Below the pieces are notes generated by a model. That model saw nothing but the letters and a program-made list of their open reading frames with translations, was not told the origin of the DNA and made no database searches. Made by a program: the position numbers and the translations under genes. A stretch of DNA of 64,000 nt. Origin: Klebsormidium nitens. Its lineage: Eukaryota; Streptophyta; Klebsormidiophyceae; Klebsormidiales; Klebsormidiaceae. Each line of letters starts with the position of its first letter. Position 1 is the first letter of the stretch. The stretch is taken from positions 170,883 to 234,882 of the forward strand of contig DF236959.1 of the NCBI GenBank assembly GCA_000708835.1, read 5' to 3'. Below, piece after piece: positions 46,801 to 58,823 of the stretch.

Positions 46801-49056
46801 AGCCCATTTATTCGACTGGAATCTCTTTTGGCGGCGCGTTATTCCGCTTGTTCTCCTCGTTGCGCGCTCGCGGTCGGCCTCCTGTTGCGAGAAGAGGTGT
46901 TGCGTTCGTTAGCCTCCTTATCTAAGTGGAGTCTCTTTTTGCGGCGCGTTCTTCCGCATGTTCTCCTCGTTGCGCGCTTCGCGGTCGGCCTCCCTGTTGC
47001 GAGAAGAGGAGTTGCATTCGTCAGCCTCCTTAACTAGCTGGAGTCTTTTTCTGCAGTAAGGTTGTGAGTGATGAAAACGAAAAGGCCAACACCAACTAGC
47101 CTTAGTTTGTGGGATACAGATGTGCAAAGGCGAGCTTTTCCAATGAGGGAAGGCGATCAATTGCCGTGAATCGATCTCAAGGCACATGGCACTCGCTATA
47201 GGAAAGTCTATTCCAGGCAGCGCTCAAGAATGGAGAACACCAACCGCGAGTGACGTCCAGTATCACAGCCGTGACATCAGGAGTTTTCTGAACCATTGAA
47301 GTGTTCCAACCTCTGGACCGAAAGGATAAGAAAGGCAGAGAAAGAAAGAGACACGACAAGGGAGGATCAATCTTCTGTTCAATGAAGCAAACATGACCAC
47401 CCGATATGTACTTTGTTGATTGACTTGATTGACTTGATTGAGTAAACCGGCCAAAGCAAGTCTCTCTCTGAGGGTTCTTCCAAACCCGTCAGGCGATTCA
47501 GTGCTGTGGACCCTGTTCATGCTTTGGTGAGCAGAAGTCCCCCACCTCTTCCTCCGTGCCCGCTCGTCCGCCTCCAGTGCCGCCGCAGTGACCCCAACCA
47601 TGCTTGACAGGGCGGCGCAGCCGTACTTTACTCTTTCGGGGTCTGCCCGCAAGATCGACCGTAAGACGTCCTCCCGCTTCAGGCGCATCATGCTCCAGTC
47701 GAGAAGCTGGTCTGGCTGGCATGACGTCAGCAGCTTCTGTTCGAGCGCAACTTCGGCCCGCACCTTGCGCTGCAGTTCGACCAGCTGCAGAGGAATGATT
47801 GGAGTCGGTTTAGCAGCAGACTTGGTGGTTTCGAGGCCCTGGCAGGATTTGGCAGGAAGCGAAGCCTCTTAGTTGCAGCTAAGACCAGGATCAGGTGAGC
47901 CTGTTTCAGAAGGCTGCACATTGACCAGTGGTTTCAAGCAGTGAATCAACAGCAGATACGGTTGACCTGTCGAAAAAAAACCCCCAAGATGCATGGAAAG
48001 GCATCTTGTCTTGCAGATCGATGTTTTATACTGGAAATGAGATGCAGATGACTGCACACAATTGGTCTTTGACAAGTCAGCATGGAAATTGAGATCTGAG
48101 GAGCTTGTTAATCCATCTTATGTCCAGTGTTGTGGCAGCAAGGGTCTTACTAAGCGCACAACTGGGGTGCTTGACTAAAAAGCCTGCTGGTACCCAATCA
48201 AGCACCCGTACATCTACCACACTCTGCAGACCCTCTGTTGCTTGAAAGTAGAGAGAAAATCCTATCACGTTGCACAAGTACTCAGTCCTCACCCCGCTGC
48301 TAAGGGTCAGTGTTGCAGAATTGTACTCAAGGATGACCTCCAAGTTACTCTAGGCCCTAAAAATATCTGAGGGAGTTATGGATGCAGAAGACGAAAGTCA
48401 ATTGCAGGAACACGCACCTTCAGTGCTTGAACCTCGAGGCCCGACTTCGCCCTGACCACATCACTCTCAGCGAGCGGCAGGTGCTCCAGCGTCTCTTTCC
48501 TCCATTGCAACCGCTGCTTCAGCCTTTCCTCCTTAGCCTGCCTGAGACCACTTGCAGGTAGCGAGGCTGGCTGGGCTTCCTGCACCGCTTGCAGAAGGGG
48601 GGACTTCGCTATTGCTGCAGCTTTCACCCCTAGCCCCGAGCTCCCTTCGGTGACCCTTGCACTGCTGCTCGGCGCCTCAGCCAGAAGAGCTCTTTCTACG
48701 GCCCTGGGAAGGACTGCATCTCTACTAAGCAGTGCAAGGGCAGCCTTCTGCACCGCTAGCCTCCTCACTTGCTGCGAACTGAGCGATGCTTTCAATGGAG
48801 CCCTCTGTTGTTGTCTGCTCCCCGTCTGGCACTCTGTTTCTGACCCTAGCTTGCCCTTAGGTGCCCTTGCTAGCCCTTGAGAGAGTTTTAGCAGAGCTTG
48901 GTAGCGGCTGTCCTCCTTGCTGATGCCCGCTGCTAGCGCACGCTCAAGGGCCTGCTTCAGAGCCTCCACATCACGAGCCTGGAACTCCTCTCTCAGGACC
49001 CGGAAGGGGACTGGTGCGGACTCCCCCGGTGGGTCCGCTTCATTCTTGCCCTCCAT
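36210..49056 (-). CDS. SWI2/SNF2 chromatin-remodelling ATPase, plant CHR12/CHR23 (MINU) class
   Basis: Seventeen exons join in phase for 1,725 residues: 49056-48418, 47784-47546, 46770-46585, 46108-45868, 45243-44965, 44681-44499, 43945-43756, 43201-43026, 42701-42536, 42077-41881, 41322-41060, 40608-40461, 40089-39932, 39280-39007, 38766-38665, 38237-38115, 37823-36210. Domains in order: an HSA-type charged helix (about 265-355, binds actin-related proteins); SNF2_N with Walker [11 protein letters not shown] (about 519-528) and Walker B DEGH (623-626); helicase C (833-923) with [13 protein letters not shown] and RAHRIGQ; then a SnAC region ([20 protein letters not shown]). The SnAC text and the absence of a bromodomain fit the CHR12/CHR23 class rather than BRM. 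It should slide or evict nucleosomes using ATP. A 5' UTR intron probably ends at 49088. The last exon alone encodes 537 acidic/basic low-complexity residues. Confidence 0.93.
40669..40733 (-). pseudogene. Ghost copy of the 5' edge of Snf2 exon 12
   Basis: On the + strand, GGATCCTTCGCTGAACAGCACAAATATGCGCACCTCC-type text repeats the working exon GGATCCCACGCTGACCAGCACAAAGACGCGCACCTCC with anchor CAGCACAAA at 40700 versus 40572, offset 128 bp. It lies in the intron just before exon 12. Confidence 0.75.
42191..42222 (-). pseudogene. Ghost copy of the start of Snf2 exon 10
   Basis: GCATCGCCGTGTTCATCAA is identical at 42045 (working exon) and 42191 (intron), offset 146 bp. The adjoining acceptor region CTGCGGCTCTTG has become TTACGGCTCTAG. 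Confidence 0.8.
42393..42475 (-). pseudogene. Ghost copy of the 3' edge of Snf2 exon 9 with donor
   Basis: GCACCAGTGACTTGCCCCC at 42393 repeats GCACCAGTGGCTTGGCCCC at 42532, offset 139 bp. The match continues weakly through TAGCTGCGTTGCAGCATGG versus TAGCTGCGCTGCCATGCGG. It lies in the intron after exon 9. Confidence 0.7.
43619..43695 (-). pseudogene. Ghost copy of the 3' end of Snf2 exon 7
   Basis: TGCGCTTGATGTGATGGTGG and following GTTGACGATGGAGGTGGC repeat the working exon (TGCGCTTGATGTGGTAGTGG, GTTGACGATGGTGGTGGC) at an offset of 143 bp (43619 versus 43762). The copy sits downstream in the transcript, within the intron after the DEGH exon. Confidence 0.85.
45711..45785 (-). pseudogene. 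Ghost copy of the 3' end of Snf2 exon 4
   Basis: CCTCCTGCTCCTAGTCCTGG with GTGTCGTTCGGGGTTTCTCT repeats CCTCCTGCCCCTGTTCACGG with GTGTCGCTCGGGGTTCTTCT. Starts are 45711 and 45867, offset 156 bp. It includes the donor side of the exon. Confidence 0.85.
46428..46485 (-). pseudogene. Ghost copy of the 3' end of Snf2 exon 3
   Basis: CTCTTGGCTTCCTTGGAG is identical at 46431 and 46585, offset 154 bp. The copy stays near-identical for about 50 bases (through GTCGTTCCGCTGCTTGA), with an A/T change and a one-base deletion that would shift the frame. Confidence 0.9.
46830..46995 (-). repeat. Two tandem ghost copies of the 5' edge of Snf2 exon 3
   Basis: The exon start (anchor GTTCTCCTCGTTGCGCGC at 46737) recurs at 46850 and 46960, steps of 113 and 110 bp, each followed by GCGGTCGGCCTCC and CTGTTGCGAGAAGAG-type acceptor sequence. 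Copies are highly similar, so this is the youngest-looking array in the window. Confidence 0.9.
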
Positions 49057-49088
49057 TTTCACAGTAGAATGTCGAAGCCCGCCCAATC

Positions 49089-52000
49089 TGCACAAACAGA
49101 TTGGCAGATCAGTGGCATGCAACTCATCAACGATGGTCGTCCACTGCAAGTGATCATCACTTTCTTCTCACCTATGCTGCCCTTGAAGTGACTCGCGACC
49201 TCTCGATTCAGTTCCACAAACCAAGAATGCATAGCAGAGCAGTAAACAAGCACTGAAAGATGGTTCGTAATCAACTCTACAGCCTTGCCAGAAATTTTGG
49301 GAAGATGTTCACAACATGTAAGTTAGAGAAAACGGCTTTGGTTCTATGCAGTTGCTATTTGACAGCCAAACACATTGATAGAAGTAAGCAAACTGTGCCA
49401 TAGCTTTCTGACTTGACTGGTCAACACAATTTACAACCCTCCTAACAAGCAAGCAGTGAAATTAAGTTCAGTAAGCTTGTAGGCATTATGCAGAGCCGAA
49501 ATGAAGTCCACCTGCACTGACCAGGGGCAATTTCGAAGGTACCTGGCTAGCTGTTTGGAGGGCAGGGGTGTGCTGTGCAGACCATCGATCTGGAACACGT
49601 GACAATACTTGGGGACAAGTTACCAGCTCGATGAAGAGAGCGAGCTTCGAACTCGCTACTGCGTCCTGAAGAGGATTCTTCTCAGAACTCGGAATCGCGA
49701 TTTGAAACTCGGAACTCTTTCTACCTGTACATTCCCTGCCTAGCTTGATCCACAGCTACTCTCAGAGCTCTGAAATATTCTGCAAGGTCCACAAAGAGGC
49801 AAGAGAAGAAGGTAGTCCCGTGCAGGGCTTCCTAGGAGCAAGCATAGTGCGCTTTACCAAGTCCCTCAGCCCCAAATAAGCGCCTCGCGCCAAGACAAAC
49901 GCTGCCTATCTCGATCTGCTGGCAATTTGACAGCACTCATGAATGCATGCTGCCTCCTTGTCAAGCAGTCCAGCCCGAGATTGTTTGGTTAACCACTGGC
50001 TAAGTCGCGAGCTCGTCGAAACTCAGCCCCACAATTCAGCAATTTAAGGGCCCAAACTCTTTCGACGGCAGTCAGTATCAGCCAATTTTGGTTTAGGTTG
50101 CCAACCTCAATGATGACGTGAAACAAATGCACGCGCGTGCGCCCCAAGTCCCCCAGGCTTTGCCGCGCTGACCGCGCGCCGGCCGGCGGTTGCGGACGCC
50201 GCTGGGACGGCAGTGTTGCCTTTTTACAAACTGTGCTCAACGGTCGAAGGATGAGCTGTTCCGCATCGAACAAAGGTAGGGCAACTACGCCAGTCGTAGG
50301 CTTCGACAGCTGGACTTCAGCAGGATTTAGTATCAGTCAAGTAAAATCATCGCATTCCAATATAAGCATTCCCCGGGCGCACTGGCTTTGCGGCCCAACC
50401 GCCGTCGCGGCCGCATGGCCAGCTGGCGTGAAAGCAACTTAGTTTACGAGCCCGCCCAAAATCCTCTTCGGGTCAAGATCAGTCCGTCTTTGCGGGCTTA
50501 TACGTCAGCATGATGTAACTCGGGATTCGGTACACATGATGTCAAAGACGCCACTGCACGACACATTGACCAGCCTGCCTGGCCGCGTCCTGCAGCAGGC
50601 GCCGACGTAAACTGAGTAACAGGTTACAGGAGTCTCGACGAGTCGGCTGTACGGTACATTCTGCCATCCAATGATGGCTCCAGCACCCTGCATTGGGCCG
50701 CATGACAATAGGGAGCACCCAGAATTTCCTGGTATGACGTGGTTTGCTGAGTACGAAAGAGCTGCGCGCAGCTGGGAGCCCCGCCCGCTATTTGAGGCAG
50801 ACCTTCCAGTGCGAAAGATGTTTGGTAAATTGGTGTCGCTTACACGGAGCTGCCTCCCAGCTGCCTAGTCTGGATCAACAGATTGCATACCTATTCCGCT
50901 TGCAAGTATTACACTACTACTAACCGTGACGGTTTCTTCTAGGACGCATCTATGACAAATCGGTTCGTACAGTGTGGCTCAGTTGGTCACGATCACAGGC
51001 AGCCGAACGACCAGTTATGACCACTCGGGTACTGTTACAGCCATATTGGCAGAGCGGGCCGGAAGTCAGGTGGATCCCGGCTGATCAACTACAGGAAGGC
51101 GCCCGCGGGGACTAGAATGACGTCTGCAACCTTGCAGAAAGCGTCCGCTGGCTATACAAATGGCGAATCACTAAACCTCCACGCCCGGCATGCCAGCGGC
51201 CGGCAGAGGTCACCTACCGTGCTCATCATAACCCTCGAGGATCATGACGTGGCAGAGAAGCGCGCCCGGATCTTGAACTTCTCCGGATCACTCACTTCTG
51301 TCCTCTATATATGCACACGGTGTATAGACTTGGGGACCGCTCAGAATTACTTCACATTCCTGTCAGCTTATATCCGTCGGCTGCTCTGCTGCCAGTTCAT
51401 TCTGTCGTCGGATCAGGAGGACGCCTTGCAGGTAGAGTGCACAAGTGCCGAGTCCATCATTATACAGTATACATTCGAAGTTCCAGGAGATCCGAGCGCT
51501 AAAACCGCAATGCTTTTTCCAATGGCACAAGATAAGACGGCAGATCGGAAGGGCAGTGCAGTTGAATTCTTGACACGTTGGAAGTCGTTGCTGACAGCGG
51601 TGCATGGCAACATCAGACATGTTTAAATACACGATAGAATGGAACTATGTAAGTACGCAGTATAGTACCAATGCAAAACGAAAGTCGACGTCACGTCATG
51701 CGTCTCTAGCCGCCACAACATGCAGCTTTGAGCGGTACTCTGCTTCAGCTAGGATGCAGCAGTCTGCTTGCATACAACCAAATCTGGCAGCAATCGTGAA
51801 AACATGGATACACATTGAAGTAATAGAGAAAGCTAAGAGCCCCAGAATGAGGACGTCTGGAGAGAATATTTCGAACATTGCCGACGGCTCAACTTTTATG
51901 GGCCACGTGTCAGCTGCTCCAAGGTCCAAGTTACACGCAGTGCTCTTAAGGTCAGTTAATGCATGATTGAAGGCAAAAGGATTCCAAGCATGAGTCTCCT

Positions 52001-54166
52001 TCTGATCCTCCGGCCAGGCACTCACAGTGCGCTTGCCAAAGCTGTGAAGCTGTCATGCGCTGCTCGGAGCAATGTCAAGTTGCCGTAATGTTTCTAATGC
52101 ACAACTGACTTGCATAATAAGCACTGTTGCGTTGAAGGCCGAAGTGGGTTCAGTAGAGTTACATCTCAAATGAAGGCCCAGATACTCTCCGGGCAAGTCC
52201 ACTGGCCTTCAGTGGAATTCCTTCCGCCGACGTGCCCCTGGTCCAAGCGGCTCCCGCATCAAAACTTCTCGCCCCCGAAAGAATGAGCACGTGATCAGAA
52301 GTTGCTCCTTGTTAAGGGCTTCTTCAATTATCGGTCCAAGTGTACAACTTGCAGGTATGAGTCACCACAGAGAACGACTGGCAAGAATGCGGATTGCATT
52401 TGGATGCGTGTGAACACCAAACTGAGCTTGCTGCGGGGCGGGCATGGGCGCACATTCAAGTCGCACATGAGATGTACATGCTTATTCACATCTTCTGTCG
52501 AACACAATTTGACCCCGCCCGTGATCCATGTCAGTGAGTGTTTTCGGTGCCAATAAATGTTGGCATCCCGTTTTCGCTCTTATTCTTTCCCCCCTAGAGC
52601 CACGTCGTGCGGTTTTCCACAGCACAGCCTTCAGTCGGAAACCTCTGTCAGCGCGGGTCAGATCGTTTAAGCCGTTAGCGCAGCGAATTCCCTCATCATT
52701 AGCGGGTGCAGATCTGCAAGACGCACTGCCAGCCGAGGAGTCTGTTCTAGCTCCAGAGGGTGGCGGGTTTCACTCCACTCAGAATTTGATCTACATTTCC
52801 TGTGACTCTGGATTCGAGCAGGTCTCGGGGGCGCTAATACATCGCGTTTCGCTCTGAACGCAAGCCTTCTCAGAGATCAGAAAAGCCCTTTTTTTGAATC
52901 GGTTCCTCCGCACTTCCTATCGGGGGGGCGCTCGCTATGACGCTTTACCGATCGCTCAACGACCTTACTCACCGCAATAGCCGCTGTGAAATGCACTTCC
53001 GTCCAAGTTGCACATTCCAAATCAGGGTTCTTGCACTAGGCTTGTCACAAATAGTTGGATCCTGTCTTGTATGTCCGCGCCTGCTCAGAATTACAAAGTT
53101 GGAAGCGAACGAAGGGCAGCGCAAAGTGTTCCTTGAGTTCCGCTGCAAGGGGTGTCTCACTGGCAGCTTTTACACGAGAGCTGGATCAAGAAAAGGGCGG
53201 TGCTGCGACATTCTGAGCGCTTCCATTTTGGGATCAGTTCGAAGATCTCGAAACTCGTTTCAAACCTAGACGCCGCACTGAAGCTTGCTACTGGCTAGAC
53301 TCGGGCACATACATCTTGAGAAGGTATGCGCCGAATATGACTAAATGTCGCTCCAGCCAGGCCGGGCGGACCAAGCCGATGCATCGGATCTAACATAACG
53401 ATTGTATGCCAGGCCATCCGAAGGAGCCGTTTTGCACGGACTTGCACATACCGTATACGACCCCACTCTCGTTCTGAGTTTATAGTTTGTCGAATGCAAT
53501 CCGCTCCAATTAAGTGTGCCAGTATACGTGCGGTGCACCGATCGCCCAACGGCCGGACGCGAGACTCCATGTCATTGCACAGATAGTACACTCAACGACT
53601 GATTGAATATCATGACACATGCCTGGGCCCGCGCGGCGGCAACAATGTATGGAATATGCGTGCAACGTGGTGCAGATGATTGATTGAAGACCAGACATCA
53701 AAGTCAACTTTCTAAGAAGTCAGGCTCCCATATCGCATTGAAAGCCGAACTCGGTGCACCCGTGAGACCGCGGTTGAACATGAACGGGCCTGCATGATCA
53801 GACATGCTAGATTCTCTCCTGAGGGAGAACTTTAAATCGTACTTCAAGTCAGTTGATTCATGCTTACTAAATGACGTGCCAACCTTGAACACAGCTAGCC
53901 ACGGCTTAACTTTATGGTCAATGCAAAGCGTTCGGTCCACGACTCATACCAGATGAAGCGTCGCAAGATAAGCAACAATTAACCGTGGATACGTCGTGAT
54001 TATCAAGAAAGGTTAATTATGTGCTATGGCTATATTGACGGGTCTAGGTAGGCTGTATATAAAGCTTATCTACACTAACAAACGCTCTCAGTCACTTAAC
54101 AACTCGCAACAAATTGGCCCATTTCGATGGCCAAAACGTGGGCAGCCTAGAACCTATCGAAACCCG
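49089..54166. other. 5-kb region with no supported gene
   Basis: Upstream of the Snf2 gene. Several open frames of 100-170 codons exist (for example 51117-51626, +), but none has a motif, an in-phase exon partner or domain-like sequence. It may hold the Snf2 promoter and a 5' UTR exon ending at about 49087. Confidence 0.4.
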
Positions 54167-57100
54167 CTACCTCAGTATGGCTGTCTTCAAAGCGCCCAAC
54201 ACTGTTCTCACGATTGGGTTCCGGTCGTCCAGCACCAGGCGGAAGAGCGGAATTTTGTCGAGTACCATCCCGAAGATGTCCGGCCCTACCCGCCCTCGTA
54301 CGAACTTGATCAGCAGGTACGCTATGGCCATCGTTTGTACCGGGTCAACTCCGAGTTTCTTGATGATGTTCACCGCCAGCTTTCATGAAACGAAAGGCAA
54401 CAAAGTGAGAAACTTCTCAGATTACCAATACAATAAGGAAGTGTGCAAAGAGAAGAAGTGACGGTGAACCTCACAAGATGGAAAAGAATTTGATTGACTA
54501 GGTCTTACGCGTCTGCTGGTCAAGGAGCCCTGTTGAACGACAATGAATTGTCGTGGTACTTTACAAAGGCAACCGCACACAGCTGTACGTGACGCAGTCC
54601 GTTATAAGGGAGTGAACATTGATTGATTAACCGACCTGGAAGATCCTGTAACAGGGTATCATCTCGACGCCTATCTCCACACCAGAGTGTCGGACGACTT
54701 CACACAACATCTCCGTCTCATCAAAGTGGTGACACAAAACGTAGGTTCTGAGCTGGTCAACCTTGAAGAATCTCTAATTAAACGTTGCATTGATTAACCT
54801 CGACAACAACTACCGGCTTGATGTCCAGTGTCGATGACAGAGGCGATCTGAGTACTTTCCATCGGTTTCACCGTCAAGTAGCCTTGCGAATGACAGCGGC
54901 TGGAAGGTACCCAGTCGAAGGTAACAGCGACTGAAGTCCGACAAGATATCATTGCCTCACAAAATCCGTCACCCTCTAGAGCTTACATCGAAGGAGACAA
55001 AACCTCGTAGAAGAAAAACTTGTCCAGAGACAGAACCAATCACCGAGTCCGCACCTTAAGTTCGCCAATCCCAAGGAAGCTCTTCAGCAGCAAGTGCCCG
55101 ACCGTTGATGCCACGCCTCCCCGAAGCCACCCCCCCGACTTCTTCTCCGACCGCCGCCGCTCCTCTTCTTCGTATCTGTCGTCTCTCCTATCCTCTTCGT
55201 ACCTCGTATCATACTTCGGCCGCCGCTCCTCCTCGTACCCCCCTCCGTTACGCCTGTCGTTCCCATCCCCCCCAACAACGTCCCCCAAAATGTCTCCCAA
55301 CTTTCCACCGAGGCCCCCCCCTGAGGACCGAGACCGCTTGTCGCCGCCCCCCCCGAAGATGTCACCCAAAATGTCCCCCCCGGACTTCTTCTTCGGCTCC
55401 TCTCTTCCACCCAAGATATCACCGAGCACGTCGCCCAGACCCCCTCCGGACTGCCGCGATGAACCGTGGGTGTCGCCCATGAGAATGTCGCGCGCAGTCG
55501 CTTTCCAGTCGGTCAGATCGGGAAACTGCAAAAATTCGAACGAGTTGTTTCAAACGGGGATCGTCTTTCAGGTAGGTTAGGTGGGCTGGTCCTTTCAAAG
55601 CCCGTTTTGTTTTGAGAATCACTCTGGCTGTGAGCCCACTTTGCCAAGTGCATGCCTTTACTGTTTTCCTGTGTTCAGTTCATTCCATGGCAACTTTTTC
55701 CACACTTTTTGCTTAGCCTGTCTTGTCCCCTGCTTTTACACAGTCGCCTGGCTCAGCGAAACTGCAAAACAGAGTTGCGCTCAGATGAAGCAGAAAGAAA
55801 GGCCCAGGGTTTGACCTCAAGCAGACTGATACTTGCCAATTCAGAGCTGTTCTCGATTAGGGGGTTGCATTGATTGTCTGATCACGGGTGCACTATTCTT
55901 TCAGGCACGTTCTCACCTGGCTTTTTTTGCGGAGGAGCCAAGTTGCCTTGTTGCTGATTCTTCTCAAAGTCCATCTATCTACCATACGACCAGTTCTAGC
56001 TGTTTACGCCTCCACAAAACAGCCATAGCATTCGGAGTCCCTAACATCCACACGGACCAGATTGTTGGCAGTACATCATCTGGCTTCACTGCAAGCATGT
56101 CGATCGAAAACAAATATGACAGCTCGCTGAACCCTGTTGCGTCAGGTTCAAAGTTTCGTTCGAAAACGGGAGTCTCCGAAGGTGGCTGAACTTACTGCAG
56201 AGGAAAACTTCTGCGCCTCAGAGTTCCCGTACTCCTTCTCCATGACCTGGCTGACACCGTCCAGCATGGCGCCAGTCAGCGCCCGGGCCTGCAGAACGCA
56301 GATGGTGTCAACAGCCTTCCCCAGTTATCTAAAAAGCAAGTGCTTTGCTCTGCAACGCATTGTTCCAAACCCTGTAAGCTGATGAGACTTTGTGCAGGAA
56401 AACGGTTGCACGGTGTTGCCACAGATATGAGCTGGACCAGCATAAGATTATGAATAAATTGAACATGCTTCTGCTACATAAGCTATGCATTCAAAACCAG
56501 TCTTCTAAACTGAGCTGTCCACACGTTCAAAACAATCCAAGACCTTCCCAATAACCTGCGGTTTGGTCGCGAATCAAGTTTTTCGTGAGGCCTTGCAATC
56601 TTGATAAACTTGAAGTTTTGCAATATCAGCCTCTGAAGCACTCCAAACATATAGAATCAGGCGTTCCCCCATCATCAAAATGGTAAGCTACTCAAGGACC
56701 CCAAACTATAGTAAAAGCATCCGGGCACGCCTCCATCGCGTCAGTGGGCGGGTATACAAAAACATGCCTTCTAGTGGATTCTCTAGGATGACTGCAGCAA
56801 ATGGTAGGATCGAAAACGAGCTGTCTCACCTCCTTCTCATTCAACCCCAAGTGCCCAACTAGACTGCCAATGATGTCTTCCTCCGGAGCGGGGGGGCTGC
56901 CGCTTTTCTGCAAGGCAGCACATGGGCGCAGAGACTGGCGTCGTGGCTGCTTCAGAGATGGTCTATGTGAACCTGGAAGGGTGCGCCCAGAGAAAGCCGG
57001 CACTTCCTCTGATGGCAAAGTGCGGTGGTCCTTCGTGAGGTAGGCTGACGGAGAGGTAGCTGCGAGACAGAATAGTGTGAGGTTTCGTATTCTTATTATG

Positions 57101-57982
57101 TACCAAGCTGCGTGACTCATATCACCAGGTGCTTCAGCATCGGAAGGCTGTTCTCACCAATATCTTCCCATCGATATCTTGAAAGGAGGGGCCTCATGTA
57201 AACTTAGACAGGGCAACTTGATCAGAAGAATCCAAGATATGACTTGTTTTATAAATGGATGTAACAATCAAAAGGAAGGGGTTGCAAAATACTGCCACCC
57301 AATTCCCACTAACAAGCAGGTAATCGTCACTCTGCACAAAACATTCTTGATTCTGCCAGCTCCACACAGAGACAGAGTCCCACTGGAAATGTTCAGAGAA
57401 CTGGACCTGGCCATTCCCAAGCTCACTAACCAATTGCTGTGAATCACAGGTTCTGCGAAGTTTGAATTGAAATTGATGGGCCTTTCTGAGATCCAACGTA
57501 AAGGGCGCTGACAAGGATTCTGGTCAATGAAGGCAACAACAATTACTTTGAGTCAAACGAACAAAGTGATGGGCAGCAAGAAGTGGAGTGCAGAGGAAAA
57601 ATCATGCATGCACTTGTGGGACACTGCCAAAGCTTCTATGAAACATTTCCTGTACAGGGCATTCAAACCTTGGGATTTGTAATGTTGAAGTCCGTATGGA
57701 GTCCTTCACCTGCTGCAATTTCTACTTTTGACACGCACATGTGCATGCAAGTCTTTCACCAGTGATCCCGCCATGTTGAATCACGGTGAAAAAACCAAAA
57801 AATGAGGGCACAGCAAGCAAAACGTAGATAGTGGCTTTTCCGCTGGAGCACTCACCCAAAACTGGCTGATGCGTGCATGCAGAATGCTGGTGGTCAAATC
57901 TGGTCTTCACAGCTGATCCGCCACTGCTATGCAGAAGAGATGCAGCTGCGCCTGGTTGCCGGAGAACACGAGAGGTCGCCAT
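54167..57982 (-). CDS. Plastid-leader protein with DUF2780-like halves
   Basis: Five exons, 57982-57856, 57059-56830, 56288-56196, 55525-55055 and 54379-54167, join in phases 1, 0, 0 and 0 for 377 residues. The first about 90 residues are Ser/Arg/Ala-rich (MATSRVLRQPGAAASLLHSS), like a transit peptide. Then comes EEDIIGSLVGHLGLNEKEV...ARALTGAML, a middle low-complexity stretch with GDVLGDILGG-like repeats and a Glu/Arg/Tyr run, and a C-terminal block LAVNIIKKLGVDPVQTMAIA ... GPDIFGMVLDKIP. Both ordered ends recall the bacterial DUF2780 pattern (LG.....A....LL.......P.DF..V...IP). That link is by eye. Function unknown; plastid location is inferred. Confidence 0.65.
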
Positions 57983-58343
57983 GACTTCGAACCGAACCCG
58001 TACCTGAAGCTACCTCTTCCTGAAGGGGGCAATCAGAGCGCTGTCCTTCCACCCTCCGCCAAGTCTTTGGACTCTGAACCTCAATGACGAAGGAGCCAGA
58101 GAATGCAAGAACTCTGCTGCAATATGAGCAGTGAGCAGTGACTCTGAGCACAATTTGGTCTAGGACTACCGTATGACTCTTGAGGACGTCCAGAATTGCG
58201 TGGCATCGAAGTCTGAAATGGTTGTGCTGGCAGCAGGTAGCTCTGAACCGTCCGTCGTGAGTTCCTCTTTTATCGACGACAGGGAGCAGATTGTCATATC
58301 CACGTGATCCACGTGGGCGTACACGCGCGGCAGTTCGGAGCTC
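57983..58343. other. Upstream region of the DUF2780-like gene
   Basis: About 360 bases between the ATG of the minus-strand gene and the MITE at 58344. No recognised element. Confidence 0.4.
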
Positions 58344-58823
58344 ATAGGGTATTCGCACCTAAAAGATTTCAACTTTTCTTGTGGATCTTTTCTTGCCGCT
58401 TTTCTTGTGAAAACGGCCAGAAAAGGCAAGAAAAGACCGGTTATTCGCACCGGGCTGTACCCTGCTCAAGTCTTTTCTGCCCGGCCCAACAGCGGTGATC
58501 TGACGGGTGGAAATGGCTTTTATTTAAGCACCGGACGGCGTCGATGATATCCGAAGTCGACCATACGCAAGTGGATGGCATAAGCTATGTGTCGCACAAG
58601 AACCGGCAAGAAAAGCCGCCACAAGATAAAGTTGCCGCCGGCCGGTCCATTTTCTTGTGCCCGAAATGGACAGAATCGGCGAGAACTCGCAAGAAACCCG
58701 CGAGAAAAGAACAGATCGGCCGGAAAATGTTAGGTGCGAATACCCTATCACAGTCCAGAACTCGCAAGAAAGCCGCGAGAAAAGAACAGATCGGCCGGAA
58801 AATGTTAGGTGCGAATACCCTAT
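58344..58823. mobile_element. MITE with 19-bp perfect terminal inverted repeats and duplicated right end
   Basis: Left end ATAGGGTATTCGCACCTAA (58344-58362). Its exact reverse complement occurs twice on the right, at 58730-58748 and 58805-58823, because a 75-bp unit (starts 58682 and 58757) is tandemly duplicated. Inside are TTTTCTTGCC/GGCAAGAAAA hairpin arms (about 58390-58435) and a further ATTCGCACC copy at 58442. There is no coding capacity. No convincing target-site duplication is visible. Confidence 0.85.

Noticed and set aside
51117-51626. 169-codon open frame in the gene-poor region
   Set aside because: Average composition, no motif, no in-phase exons around it; consistent with chance.
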